60,000 nt of DNA, from positions 506,929,373 to 506,989,372 of the forward strand of contig NC_081415.1 in the NCBI RefSeq assembly GCF_030272615.1, given 5' to 3'. The position numbers were made by a program, and so were the translations under genes. This document shows positions 34,275 through 44,543 of the stretch, in pieces. Each line of letters starts with the position of its first letter. Within the stretch, counting starts at the first letter, position 1. The notes below the pieces were generated by a model, which saw nothing but the letters and a program-made list of their open reading frames with translations, was not told where the DNA came from and searched no databases. Source of the DNA: Cryptomeria japonica. Its lineage: Eukaryota > Streptophyta > Pinopsida > Cupressales > Cupressaceae.

Positions 34275-35093
34275 GTACCCCATGTTCTTTTTTCACCACT
34301 TCTGGCATATTGTTGGGAAGGACATTGTTCAAGCTGTGAAAGAATTTTTTGGTGCTAAATCATTGCTTAAGTAGGTTAATTCTACTCTTTTGGTTCTTAT
34401 TCCTAAGCAACCTGGTGCAGACTCCATGGATAAGTTCAGACCTATAAATCTCTGTAATTCTCTTTATAAAATTATCTCGAAGGTGGTGACCTCCAGATTG
34501 ATCACTTTTCTCCCTTCTCTTATTTCATCGCATCAGAATGGATTTGTGCCAGGAAGGCAAATTTTGGATTCTATAATTCTAGTTCATGAGAACATTCACT
34601 CTCTTATTGCTTCTAAAAAAGATGGTTTGCTTGTTAAGCTTGACCTTGCAAAGGCTTATGATAGAGTGGATTGGTTCCTTTAGAAAAGAATTCTTAAGGC
34701 TTTCGGTTTTGATGGTAAATTTTCAGATATCATTTGGCAACTTATCTCTACTCCTTCTATGTCTATTATTACTAATGGATCTCCCTCTTCTTTTTTCAAG
34801 CCGACTACGGGTCTCAAGCAGGGGGATCCTATCTCCCCAATTTTGTTCACCATTCTAGCTGAAAGCATGAGTCGGTTATTGCAGAAGCTGGTGATATCGG
34901 GAGATATTAAGGGTCTTAGGCCTTGATCATCCAATATGGTTTGTTCCCATCAGCAATTTGTGGATGATTCTATCCTCCTTTGTGCTACCTCTGTTCTTGA
35001 AGCTAGATCCTTTAAAAGTGCTCTTCAAACTTATTCTAGGGCCTCTGGCCAGCTAATCAATTGGAACAAGACTTCTTTTTTTCATTAACACTC
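34275..35093 (+). pseudogene. LINE ORF2, reverse transcriptase core
   Basis: Blocks in order: VLIPKQPGADSMDKFRPINL, LYKIISKVVTSRL, SSHQNGFVPGRQILDSI, LVKLDLAKAYDRVDW (catalytic Asp), a stop at 34681, GLKQGDPISPILFTILAESM and QQFVDDSILLC, the YxDD-type catalytic motif in FVDD form. Further stops lie at 34375, 34924 and 35086. A one-base shift in the T-run near 35076-35082 precedes INTP. It is cut at 35093 by LTR B. Confidence 0.9.
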
Positions 35094-35219
35094 TGTTGTG
35101 CTCGCGCACACACCCTATCAGTTGACAGGGGACCCCCTAATTTTTGTCAGCCTGTGTGGGAGAAATAAAGACCAAGTCTCACAAAATCACTCTCCAGGCC
35201 GAATTTGAAACTAGCAAAA

Positions 35220-36735
35220 TACGCCAAAATCCCGAAAATAGGCCAAAAGTAAGTAAACGTTGAGAATGACAAACTTTTCGAAATACGCTTTTAAGCCGAA
35301 TTTCGCCTTGTAGCCCAAAATTGCAGGGGCGGAAATCGCAAACTGAAAACCTTTTCAAAAGTGCCTAAAATCTCCAAGTTTTCAAAAGCTCTCATTTCGC
35401 CGAAGTTTTCAAAGGGTTCCAAAATGGCGATTTTTATAAGCCTCATAAACTCCGAAATTCGCACTAAAAGGGGAGATTTGTTCAAAGTTTTAAAATTTTC
35501 GAAAGAGCCAAAACTCCCGAAATTCACATTCCAAGGGTAAATCGCAAAATGAAATTTTCAAAAGCTCTCATTTCGCCGAAGTTTCAACTTAAGAGAAAAT
35601 CGCGATTTTTTAGAGTTTGAAAAGAGCAGGTCATCGCCGAAATTGCACCATAGGAAAATAGCGAAGTTAAAATTTGAAAAAACCCTCCAAAATGCCGAAG
35701 TCGCGAACTGAGGCGGAGTCGCAATGTTTTAAGTTTGAAAACCCCCCTCATATCCCGAAATTTGCATGCAACCCAAAATTCGCGAAAATGAAGCATGTCG
35801 TTCTTATTATTAAGTTTGCACGAAGTGTAAAAACTCCGAAGTTCGCATATTGAGGAAGATCGCGATTTCTGAAAGTTTGCAAAAGCACACAAAGTGCCGA
35901 AAATCGTAGTATTGGGAAGAATCGCGATCTAAGGGATAAATACCACAAGAGAAAGCTTGCAAAGCAACATGAAAACCCGAAATTCGCATTAGAAGGATAA
36001 GTGCGAGAAGTTAAAGTTTTCAAAACTCCTCCCATTCCCCAATTTTCACCATCTAAGGGAAGGTTACAAGAAAAAGTTAAAAACTTTGCAAAAAGTGGTG
36101 AAACGCCGAATTTCGACAAATAGAGGTAAAATGCAAAAAGTTAAAAACTGTGCAAAAAGTGGTGAAATCCCGAATTCGGCAAATAGAGGTAAAATGCCAA
36201 AAGTTAAAAAAAAACTTGCAAAAGAGGGCTACATCCCCGAACTTCGGCATAAAGCGCACAATGTCAAAATATTGAAACTTTGTAAAGAAGCCCCCAAAGC
36301 CCGAAATTAACCTATAGCGTAAAATCGCGATTTTTTAAAGTTTGAAAAGGCCACTTAAATCACCGAAGTTCGCGATATATGGAAAGAGGAGATCACAAAA
36401 TGTTTAAAGTTTGCAAAACACTCCAAAATCCCGAAGTTTGCAAAACCTTGCGGAAATGCCATAAACCCCATTTTCAACAGCATAGGGAAATCCACAGAGG
36501 TTAAATAGTTTGTTGAGGAGCAAAATGCCCAGGACGCCTAAGGGTTAAACGCAGAAGTAAAAAGTCTGAAGAACCATCCAAACCCCCCCCCCATTTTTGC
36601 CTATTTTCATAAGATAAAGGAAAACTTTTAAAGATGGAAGGGCATTAAGTAACCAAGTTCGCAAAGTGGCTTTTAGCCCGAAAATGCCAATGCAGAAGAT
36701 ATTTTCAAAACCAACTTGTAGGCCGAAATTGAACA
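35220..36735. repeat. about 20-copy array on a CCGAAATTCGC core in LTR B
   Basis: A core of the type CCCGAAATTCGC or GCCGAAGTTCGC recurs about every 60-75 bases, for example near 35298, 35452, 35517, 35636, 35695, 35836, 35977, 36107, 36171, 36236, 36364 and 36430. Between cores lie AAAGTTTGAAAA or AAAGTTTTCAAA words and GCGATTTTT. The core is near-palindromic (CGAATTTCG, GCCGAATTTCG, CCGAATTCGG). Confidence 0.85.
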
Positions 36736-36854
36736 ATAGGGCAAAATCACTTTTCGCCAATCAGCCAAGAAGCTTTAGTGGATTCAGATCACCCAAACAC
36801 CATTAGGACCCTTGGATGCAGTCCATCCTAGCCTTCGATTCAATATTGTAAATT

Positions 36855-36864
36855 CTATAAAAGG
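36855..36864 (+). promoter_or_regulatory. LTR B TATA box
   Basis: CTATAAAAGG lies about 818 bases from the LTR end, comparable with the 857 bases of LTR A, and is followed by a short purine-rich transcript leader with repeated GTTAGA words. Confidence 0.6.
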
Positions 36865-37672
36865 TAGAAGCCTTTCTTTTGTAAAGGGTTAGATTGTTAG
36901 ATAGTTAGACTCTGGTGAGAGAGTTAGATTTTAGAAGTTAGAATAGGTTAGATCTTAGCAGTAGCATAGGGATGCTGCAGAAATTGTTGTAATAGGCAGC
37001 TGAAATCAATATATAGACATTGATTTGGTGTTTATTGTCTTGTTTTCATCCTGTTTGCATGGTTTCTTTCAGCATTTTAGATAGATCTTTTTGTTTTGGG
37101 TGTGCAGGTATTTAATAGATTCAGGCTCATACCATTGAGGATATACTGATTGTGTATCCTTTTGTATGGTTAACCTGAGCCTTTAGTTGTGCTTAGTTCA
37201 ATTGCAGGTGTCCGTCTGAGCTGCGCCAGAATTGGGTGCTTAGTCGTGCGTCTCCAGTCTAAAAATCTTCCAAGTCCCTTTGAAGATTGGACCGTTCCTA
37301 CAAGGTTGTGAGCTATTCTAGCCAAGTAGGGATTGGTTATGTTGAATCCGTCTACCCGCATACCAATCTAGTTAGTTTTAGGTCTCCTAAACCCTTTCCT
37401 TTTGCTCTTTATTACGTAATTCGAGAATTGCAGCAAACCAGCTTGTTGCAAATCTTAAGTCCCCTTGTGCTCCTAGCAAATCACATCGACCACTGAGTAA
37501 TCCCGCAGTCAAGACCTGACAATCAAAACCTTGAGGTCGTCCCCTTTGATCAAACGAAAAACAACATTAGGGATTTCCTTATCTCAAGAGAAGATAGGAT
37601 ACTCAGCGAGTACATTCTATTTTGCATTGGCCGGATGGAGTTTGCAGTGATGCGACTTTAGACACGTCAACA

Positions 37673-38830
37673 CACTCCCCTTTGTAGGCAGAGAAAGATT
37701 GCAGATATTATTGGATGCTTTATTGATTCCTTCCCCTCAATCTATTTGGGGCTGCCTTTAGGGGTCTCTCCTCCTGATTCCTTTTGGAGTTCTATTGTGG
37801 ACAGGTTTTTCAAGAAATTGGTTGGGTGGAAAGGGGCTTTACTTAGTCAAGCGGGGAAGTTGCAGCTTCTAAAGGCTTCTCTTCAAAATCTTCCTGTATA
37901 TGCTCTTAGTCTTTTTAAGATCCCCTCTAAGTTTGTTGATGCCATAGACAAAATTCAGAAAAGATTTTTATGGACTGGGGTAGAAGAGAAAAAAAGACTT
38001 CCCTTGGTTGCTTGGGAAAGGGTCTGCAGTCCTAAGTGTTATGGGGGCCATGGCTTAAGGACCATAAAAGTCTTTAATAATGCTCTGTTAGCTAAACAAA
38101 TTTGGAGATCTTTTGGTGACAGAAAGGACTGGAACTTGGTTTGGTTTAGTAAGTATCTTCATGATGTTCCAAATATTGCTTCATTCCTTCAATCCAACCA
38201 TATCCCTAAGGGTTTGGCTATTTGGAATAGCATGCTTAAGGCCAAACAAGTTGTTGCCAGTGTTGGGTGGGTTCTTGGCAAAGGTAATAAGATCAGGTTT
38301 TGAGAAGATCTCTGGCTGTTTGATAGACCCCTATGTTGTGATGATAATTTGGTGCCTTTTATGAGATTTGTAAAGAAAGATTTGGTTTTCTGGTTAGTCA
38401 TTATTGGCAGCAATCTTCTTGGGTTAGGCTGGAGGATACTGATGTTGTCTTCTCTCCACTCCGACGGGCTTTGTTGTCCTTTTGTGTGGGTCGGGATCAT
38501 GATGATTTTTTTACCTGGAAGAAGGCTTCAGATGGTTCTTTCTTGGTTGCCTCTACCATTAAGGTTATGAGTCCTCCAACTCTACATCCTCATGTGTGGG
38601 CCAAAGCCTTGTCTAAGATTCTTATTCCTAAAATCAACATTTTTTTTTGGCTTCTTCAAAATAAAATCCATACTCTTGATAACCTCATGAGGAGAGCTTT
38701 TCAACTTCCGAATAGGTGTTTTTTGTGCCTTAATGCTAATGAATCTGTCTCACATCTTGCTCTCCATTGTCCTTTTACCTCTGATATCTAGAGAAGAATC
38801 CTTAAGCTTTGGAGTATTGAGTGGGTCTAT
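37673..38830 (+). pseudogene. LINE ORF2, RT thumb and zinc-binding region
   Basis: The frame resumes after LTR B with LCRQRKIADIIGCF, IYLGLPLGVSPPDSFW, FFKKLVGWKGALLSQAGKL, KRFLWTGVEEKKRLPLVAW and YGGHGLRTIKVFNNALLAKQ. A stop at 38302 and frameshifts to about 38480 break the link. The zinc-binding RVT module follows: PKINIFFWLLQNKIHTLDNL, CFLCLNANESVSHLALHCPF, with Cys-Cys-His-Cys spacing kept, then a stop at 38789. This module is typical of plant L1 elements with C-terminal RNase H. Confidence 0.88.
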
Positions 38831-39687
38831 CCTGAGAAGGTGGAAGATTTTTTTACTCAATGGAAGTGCCCCTCTTCTAACCCCATTTTGAAAAATCTTT
38901 GGTCTTTGTTATTGCCTTTTGTGTCTTGGCAGGTGTGGAAAGAAAGAAACAATCGAATATTCAGAAATGTGACTTGTTCTTCGGAGATTGTTTTTGAAAA
39001 AATTTGCAAAGCTGCTAGAGAGAACTCGAACCTGTTTATTGGTGATGTTGGACCTATTTCATCATCCTATGTCAAGGAGGAGGATAAGATTGTAGCTAGG
39101 AAATGGGATCTTCAAGTTGACATTAGTAACTACAAAGCTAAAAAGATTAGGGATGGTATTGTCTGGTGCTACCCTCCGGATGGATGGATGAAATTAACTT
39201 TGATGGTGCAGCTAAGGGGAACCCTAGTAGGGCAGGATGTGGGGGTGTTATAAGAGATTCTAATGGGATTTGTGTGGCTGATATTGCTTCTCCGTTGGGG
39301 ATTCAATCCAATCACATAGCGAAGGCCATGGGAGTTTTGGAAATCCTCAAAATTGCTAGACAATTAAAAATTAATAAAGTTTGGATTGAAGGGGATTCAT
39401 TAAATATTATTAGATGTCTCAAAAGACTGGACAAGCCTTCTTGGAATATTAAGAATATCATTCTTAATTCTCTTAAGATTATTGATGACTTTGAGGAATG
39501 TATGATAACTCATGTTTTTAGAGAAGCCAATAGGTGTGCAAACTTCTTTGCTAACTTTGGAGTTAGCTCTATTTTCTCTTTTTCATGGCAAAATGAAGGA
39601 TCATTACCTTTTGAGGTGAAGGGGCACTTATTCTTTGATCGAATTAATGGTACCAATTCTTCCCTATCTAATAATGATTACACTTAG
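38831..39687 (+). pseudogene. LINE ORF2, linker and RNase H domain
   Basis: A linker with SWQVWKERNNRIFRN is followed by a frameshift near 39170. The RNase H domain reads EINFDGAAKGNPSRAGCGGV (first catalytic Asp), IRDSNGICVADIASPLG, WIEGDSLNIIRCLKRL (Glu/Asp positions) and HVFREANRCANFFANFG (the usual HV-REAN--AD, with the final Asp replaced by Asn-Phe-Phe-Ala). It resembles the plant-type RNase H acquired by some L1 lineages, which removes RNA from the RNA-DNA hybrid. The stop is at 39685. Confidence 0.9.
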
Positions 39688-39871
39688 CGAGAGCAGGAAT
39701 GGAAATTATTATTCCGATAGGGGGAAACTTCTACGCAAGATGATCTGGCTCTTTTTGCACGCTTTCTGGGTTGTTTTATCCGCCGAATCTCTTAATGTTC
39801 ATTTCCCCTGTTTACACTGTCAAGGTTTTCAGTTTGTGATTGTGATTGATATCTTTGGGTTGGTCATCACC

Positions 39872-41350
39872 ATGGGAGGCAATATCAACAGGATTGAACC
39901 CCCGCGTTGCCAGGCTTGGAAGAAGGAAAAGAAAATCTGGAGGAGGCTGGAGAAGGGAAAGTGGCTAGTTTCATGGCGAAGCTGCACGGAAAGAAGGATC
40001 ATGCCTCCAAAGCCTTTGTTAAGGGATGGTCTAAGAAGAAAGTCACCCTGTTCGGCCAAACTTTCAAATTGGATGAGGAGTTAATTGCGGAGGTGACGGG
40101 TATGTCCATGGAAGGAGTGAAGTTCTTTAGGGATCGGAAGCTATCTAACAGTGCCGTGAAGACCTTCCCTAAATCTGATGTGGAGAGGAATAATCTGGTA
40201 AAGTCAAACAAATCTTACTTTACCCCTCTTCAAATTAAAATTTTTTGGAGGGAAATGCTTAGGCCAATTATGGAGTATGTCATTATCGATGGTAGGTTTT
40301 CAAAAATCTACAGTTATCATTTTGTCCTTTTAAACCATTTTCGCCATGGCATAAGATTTATGTCCCGTATTATCTCGCCTGTTCTCTAAATGATAATGTG
40401 GCGGATTTCATTAAAGATCCTAAAGATAGCCCTCTTGCCCATCAAGGCCTTATCCTCTTGATTTATGAGTACTGTAAGGTCAGGGCTAAGAAAATTCAAA
40501 ATAACTCGGGAGATGATAAGGAGTATGAACCAAGTGATGACCATGGGGAGTCCAACTCTAAGGAGGAGGCGAATGTCAGTTCACCTCCTAGATCAGGGGA
40601 TAATTCCATGGATCACATGTCTGATCCTGAGGAGGAGGGTAAGTTATCTCCGAATGAGTATGAAGAACAGGATTCTGAGCCGATGGATTTAGACTCAAAG
40701 GACTTACAGGAGAAGCCGGAAACCCTGATTGACATTTTGGGCACTGCAAGGAGCTCCTCGGTTGATCTTTACCGTTTCAATAGTGGACTTTCCATGAAAT
40801 TAAGATTTTGAACTTAAAACTTAGAGCCACAAATGCCAAAATTGAAGAGGGGGAACTTGAGCAGCACAAAGATAGGCAGATGGCGAAAAATAAGAGGGCG
40901 GCTCAGGATACCGATGAGTATGCTACTTGGACTGTGGGGGAGAAAAATATGATGTTAGAGATTTTAAAGAATGGTGAGGCAGTGGAACTGTTAAAGAGCA
41001 GAAATGATCAAAAGAACAACGAGATCAGCCAGAAGATGATGCAAATTGAGGAAGGTATGAAGAAAATTATGGAGAATAGTGCTGCTATGATGAAAGTTTT
41101 TGCGGTCAACATGAATGCTTTTGTTTCCAAGTTGGAGAGTATTCATAATGAAAAGAATGTTGCCGATCTGTAAAATGATGTTGGGGCCTCGAGCCCGAAG
41201 ATGACTCCTCGCACCACTAGGAGAACAAGGCAAAGCACTAAACCGGTGGAAGAGTCTCTTCCACAAGACCTGTTGGACCTTAAGGAAGCTGCCAAGGCTA
41301 TGCTGCTGCTTGAGAAGGAGGCCTCCCAGGCTTTCGACATTTTTAAGTAG
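39872..41350 (+). pseudogene. LINE ORF3, accessory protein downstream of RNase H
   Basis: A third coding region lies between the RNase H stop and the LINE 3' end, inside the target duplications. It begins at ATG 39872 and shifts frame near 39905, 40345 and 40805. N-terminal domain: KKVTLFGQTFKLDEELIAEV, TGMSMEGVKFF, DGRFSKIYSYHFVLLNHFRH, VPYYLACSLNDNVADF and HQGLILLIYEYCKVRAKK. Then an acidic Ser-rich linker (SDPEEEGKLS), a predicted coiled coil (QKNNEISQKMMQIEEGMKK) and a basic tail (KMTPRTTRRTRQSTK). Canonical plant LINEs end with ORF2, so this is unusual. The domain resembles that of the gypsy accessory ORF at 54957-57086; function is unknown. Confidence 0.75.
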
Positions 41351-41551
41351 GAGGTTTGTGTCGCTGTTTTTGCCAGCATCTCGCTGGCCTTTTGCTGGTC
41401 TTTCGATGGCTGCTGGGTTTTTTTGCTCTTGGTTTGCAGCCAGTCTTGTTTATTAGTCCTAGGTTCTCTTATGATTCTATAATGCTTTATCTTTAAATAT
41501 TTGATGTAAGGGGTTTCGGGTCCCCTCAAAGCCTGTTTTTGCTTAATCAAA
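41351..41551 (+). other. LINE 3' untranslated end
   Basis: A T-rich stretch with repeated TTTTTGCT-type words and a GGTTTCGGGTCCCCT motif precedes the terminal TTTTTGCTTAATCAAA. There is no long poly-A; the element ends with a short AAA joined to the target duplication. The 3' terminus is defined by the duplication at 41552-41568. Confidence 0.7.
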
Positions 41552-41568
41552 AACTAAGGAGAGGCGAT

Positions 41569-41965
41569 GGACTTGTTTCCAAGAGGGGCAGTCTAAATCC
41601 AGTCAATAGGTTGTTTCCCAAGAGAGGGTGGGGATCAAAGACCCAAGAACCTTGAGGACAGGGTCCAAAATGGGGTAAGGGCTCAGATCTGTAAACTTTG
41701 AGGGAAGCCAATTGAAATTGGTATCAAAGCGCTTGGCAACATAGTCATTCTCTTCCTCTTAGACTGGAGTGATGCAAGGGTTAAAGGTTATAATTGTTGA
41801 AGTTAATCTTTTAAAATTAATTAATGACAATTTACTTATCAATAATCAAATCAATAGAATATGGAATGATACACGTTTGATTATTTTGCTGAACCAATAT
41901 CTTATTTTAACTAATCCAAGTCATATTGAAATAAGATTAATTGTGATTAAACAGGGGACATTACA
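41569..41965 (+). mobile_element. LTR fragment right of the LINE (probable end of chromovirus 2 LTR)
   Basis: The fragment ends GGGGACATTACA, the terminus of this chromovirus LTR group, so it may be the right part of the LTR begun at 26743. A primer-site-like TTGGTATCAAAGCGC at 41713-41727 inside it is odd for an LTR interior and suggests a mosaic of two elements. The next 32 bases (41966-41997) are purine-rich (GAGGAGGGAGGAC) and look like the end of yet another internal region. Confidence 0.45.
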
Positions 41966-42898
41966 CTTAAGGGCATGCAATCTTGAGGAGGGAGGACTAT
42001 CATGTCCCCTTTTCCCATAAGATTCTGAATTACTCATCAGCCTATTTTTCATTCCATGGGTTTAGGGGAATCAACATAGGGAAATGTAACTGTTTAAATT
42101 GGGCACCCAGATTATTGGGCTATGGATATTATGTAATAACCTGATCACTTTTTTAAAATGGTGACTTGTGTGTGGGTATATTTCATAGGGAAAGGAAAGA
42201 ATTTGAAATTTGCATATTAATCAAGACAAGGATCAAGAGAACGCATGCTTGTTTATCCATTAATTTCACTCGAATAGATCGGTCTGTTAATTAAATGGTA
42301 ATTGCTTGATTATCACTGAAATAATGATATGTACATATAGCAATTACGGATACAATGTTCCTAGAAGAAACAATCGATCACAGACAACAGAAAAAAAAAA
42401 CTAGCTAATCTAACTAAGATTACAATAATATTACAATATTGACCATTAAAGATATAATAACAAATTATTATTCTCACACAGTCATCCAATTGGTCAATCA
42501 TTGGAGATTGGAGAACGAAAACCCCCTAATTTCCATAGCTGGTTAGTGGACGAAAACACCTAAAACAATCTCAAAAGTCTCACACAAGGATTGTATTTGG
42601 GATTCACTGATTTGTTGTTTGAGCCACTCCTCCAAACACCTATTTGTCTAAAGATTTAATGGCTCTCTTGGAGCCTAAAAACTGTAATTCTAATTGTTGT
42701 TGTAAATGTAATTCAAATTTATGTTCAAAATCTGAAGTTGTAAGATTTTAGATATTCTTTTACTTTCTTAGTGAATTACTTCAATGCTTAAGGAATATAT
42801 TTAGTCTTTTACTGTTTGTATTGACTGTTCCTTCTTATATTGCAGATTGTTGTAGATAACATTTATTGATTTCGATGATATCTGCAGCATTCCTCACG

Positions 42899-42900
42899 GC

Positions 42901-42933
<33 letters not shown>
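42899..42933. repeat. (AT)n(GT)n microsatellite
   Basis: About eight AT units pass directly into about nine GT units. It lies inside the LTR and is likely length-variable. Confidence 0.95.
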
Positions 42934-43009
42934 ATGCCCAACGATCAAGGCATGCCTTGACCGGGCATGTCTCTTGACGTTCACAAGCGTCGATTCATTA
43001 AGGTGTTTA

Positions 43010-43260
43010 CCGATAACTATCAGTTCAAATCAAATGCTATTTAATTGTTATATTAACCGATAACAAATCGGTATGTTTCGAATGCTATTTTATTATTATG
43101 ATAACCGATAACAAATCGGTATGATGCAAGTGCAATACAATTATAATGTAGATCAATAGCAGATCAGTATTAAAGCAAGAGCAAGTTTAATACGATAACT
43201 ATCATAGTTATCATATGATAACATCAATCGGTGTTATCATATGATAATTATGATAAATAA
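43010..43260. repeat. short palindromic repeats in LTR
   Basis: The hairpin ACCGATAACAAATCGGTAT occurs twice, near 43058 and 43104, and related words (GATAACTATCATAGTTATC, TTATCATATGATAA twice) follow to 43255. Arms pair over 6-8 bases each. Confidence 0.75.
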
Positions 43261-43833
43261 CATAAATCCAATCTGCTTAATTATAATCACACCACAGCAT
43301 AAGAAATATGGTCATAGCACGATCGATGACAGATTTGTAATGATGTCCAAGTGTCGAAATGTGCAATCCGATGCTTGGAATATGAAATGCATATAAAGAT
43401 GATTATAACAAGTTTATTCACTCAATCATGAAGTCTACCATTAGCTTGTAGTTACATCGATAAGGTAGATGATTGAATGACAGATAAATGAAGTCTCTCA
43501 TTCAATCATTTATCTTACCGAAGCTACTTAGTTTCAACAGTTGTAGATATGCCATATCTCTGATAACAATATTACTGCTGTTGTTCTTGAAAGTTATAGC
43601 AAACTGAATTGGCTATAAGTATAATTCTTCACAGTAATAAGACGATTAACCAGTTATAGCAAACTGCTATGTCGATTGATCATTTTTTCAAGGGCTTATC
43701 ATTAATTTCTGTATATGTTGTTAAGTATATTATCTACGGCAGTAGATCTGATTTGAAATAAGATTTAATCACTGGTGTCCCACGGAGTTAAATCAATTAG
43801 AAATATACGATATCCCTAAGTGGGGATATTACA

Positions 43834-44543
43834 GATTTTAATAAAGGTATGGTCGGTAATGTCTCATCAAATGCTAAAAACATCATAATTAAGATTACTA
43901 GAAAATCAACCACCTCCCGTGCCTATTTCAGCAGTGCCTCGAGGATTTTTATTCCTACAGGTTCTTATCACGTTTGATTGGCATCCTTCATCTGAACTAG
44001 CATGGCCATAATGTCAGTATTTTCACCTTTTGCAATGTCTGTTATGGTAAAATGTTCGCTTCCAATCACCTCAGGTTTCCTTCAATTGCTTGGGAAATCT
44101 AGCTTTTTCCAACCTGTTCAATGATTTTCACCAAATTGACCATTTTGATGGGAACTCAAACTTGGTTAACTTGATCTCATGGTTCTCTAATTGATTTCTC
44201 TTTCATGTGATTCTTCCCTTTGCCTCATGTTCATGAATCATTCACATGCTATTTACAACCATGGATCTTGTCACATCATTCTAATGGTGGTTAGTCAAGC
44301 AACATCAATCAAGTGATGGGCAGCAATATTGCAGACAACAAAACAGTTGTTTTCGTAGTCATAATTGATGATTTCAAAAGCTGGCACTCAATTGATGGAT
44401 AGCCATAATCTGCGCAATCATTATGGTGCACAAGAATTTCATCTTGGATTGCTCCGTAATATTTTTTGCCCACTAGATGTATATGAGAAATAATGTAGGT
44501 AATATCATAAATACAATAACTGTTAGACTAGTAATAATTTAAC
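43834..44543 (-). other. possible 3' part of the minus-strand gene
   Basis: A candidate exon begins after a TACATCTAG acceptor near 44477 and stays open in the expected phase for about 33 codons (WAKNITEQSKMKFLC) before a stop. Farther left, 43975-44040 holds a short frame EHFTITDIAKGENTDIMAML followed by a stop. No strong splice model joins these. Confidence 0.3.

Larger units (their letters stand above)
35094..37672 (+). mobile_element. LTR B, 2,579-bp solo LTR in LINE ORF2
   Basis: Starts TGTTGTGCTCG and ends CACGTCAACA, flanked by CACTC at 35089-35093 and 37673-37677. It belongs with LTR A: same termini, same orientation, a TATA box (CTATAAAAGG, 36855-36864) and a matching 3' end (ACCTTGAGGTCGTCCC, CTCAAGAGAAGATAGGATAC). 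It has no coding content. The upstream part is filled with an array built on CCGAAATTCGC words, unrelated to the LTR A array. Confidence 0.9.
27389..41551 (+). mobile_element. LINE (L1-like, plant RNase H type), 14.2 kb with two nested LTRs
   Basis: A 17-base duplication flanks the element: AACTAAGGAGAGGTGAT at 27372-27388 and AACTAAGGAGAGGCGAT at 41552-41568, one mismatch. This fits target-primed insertion and sets the ends independently of coding content. Order: ORF1 (27407-29074), ORF2 (29071-39687) and ORF3 (39872-41350), then a T-rich 3' end terminating GCTTAATCAAA. LTRs A and B (30419-34274 and 35094-37672) interrupt ORF2; without them the LINE is about 7.7 kb. All ORFs carry stops or frameshifts. 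Confidence 0.92.
41998..43833 (+). mobile_element. chromovirus-type LTR, 1,836 bp
   Basis: It starts TATCATGTCCCC after a purine-rich tract and ends GGGGATATTACA, paralleling the TATAATGTCCCC and GGACATTACA termini elsewhere. It has no coding content. The interior contains an AT/GT microsatellite at 42899-42933 and short hairpins in 43010-43260. With only 32 bases of internal sequence to its left and none to the right, it is either a truncated 3' LTR or a recombination product. No target duplication was found. Confidence 0.65.

Noticed and set aside
35584-36119. Minus-strand Cys/Phe-rich frames across LTR B
   Set aside because: They translate the array core (GCGAATTTCGG gives repeated Phe-Ala-Ser) and stay open by composition, with no domain.
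41713-41727. A functional primer-binding site
   Set aside because: The word matches only partly, no LTR terminus directly precedes it, and it lies inside what appears to be an LTR.
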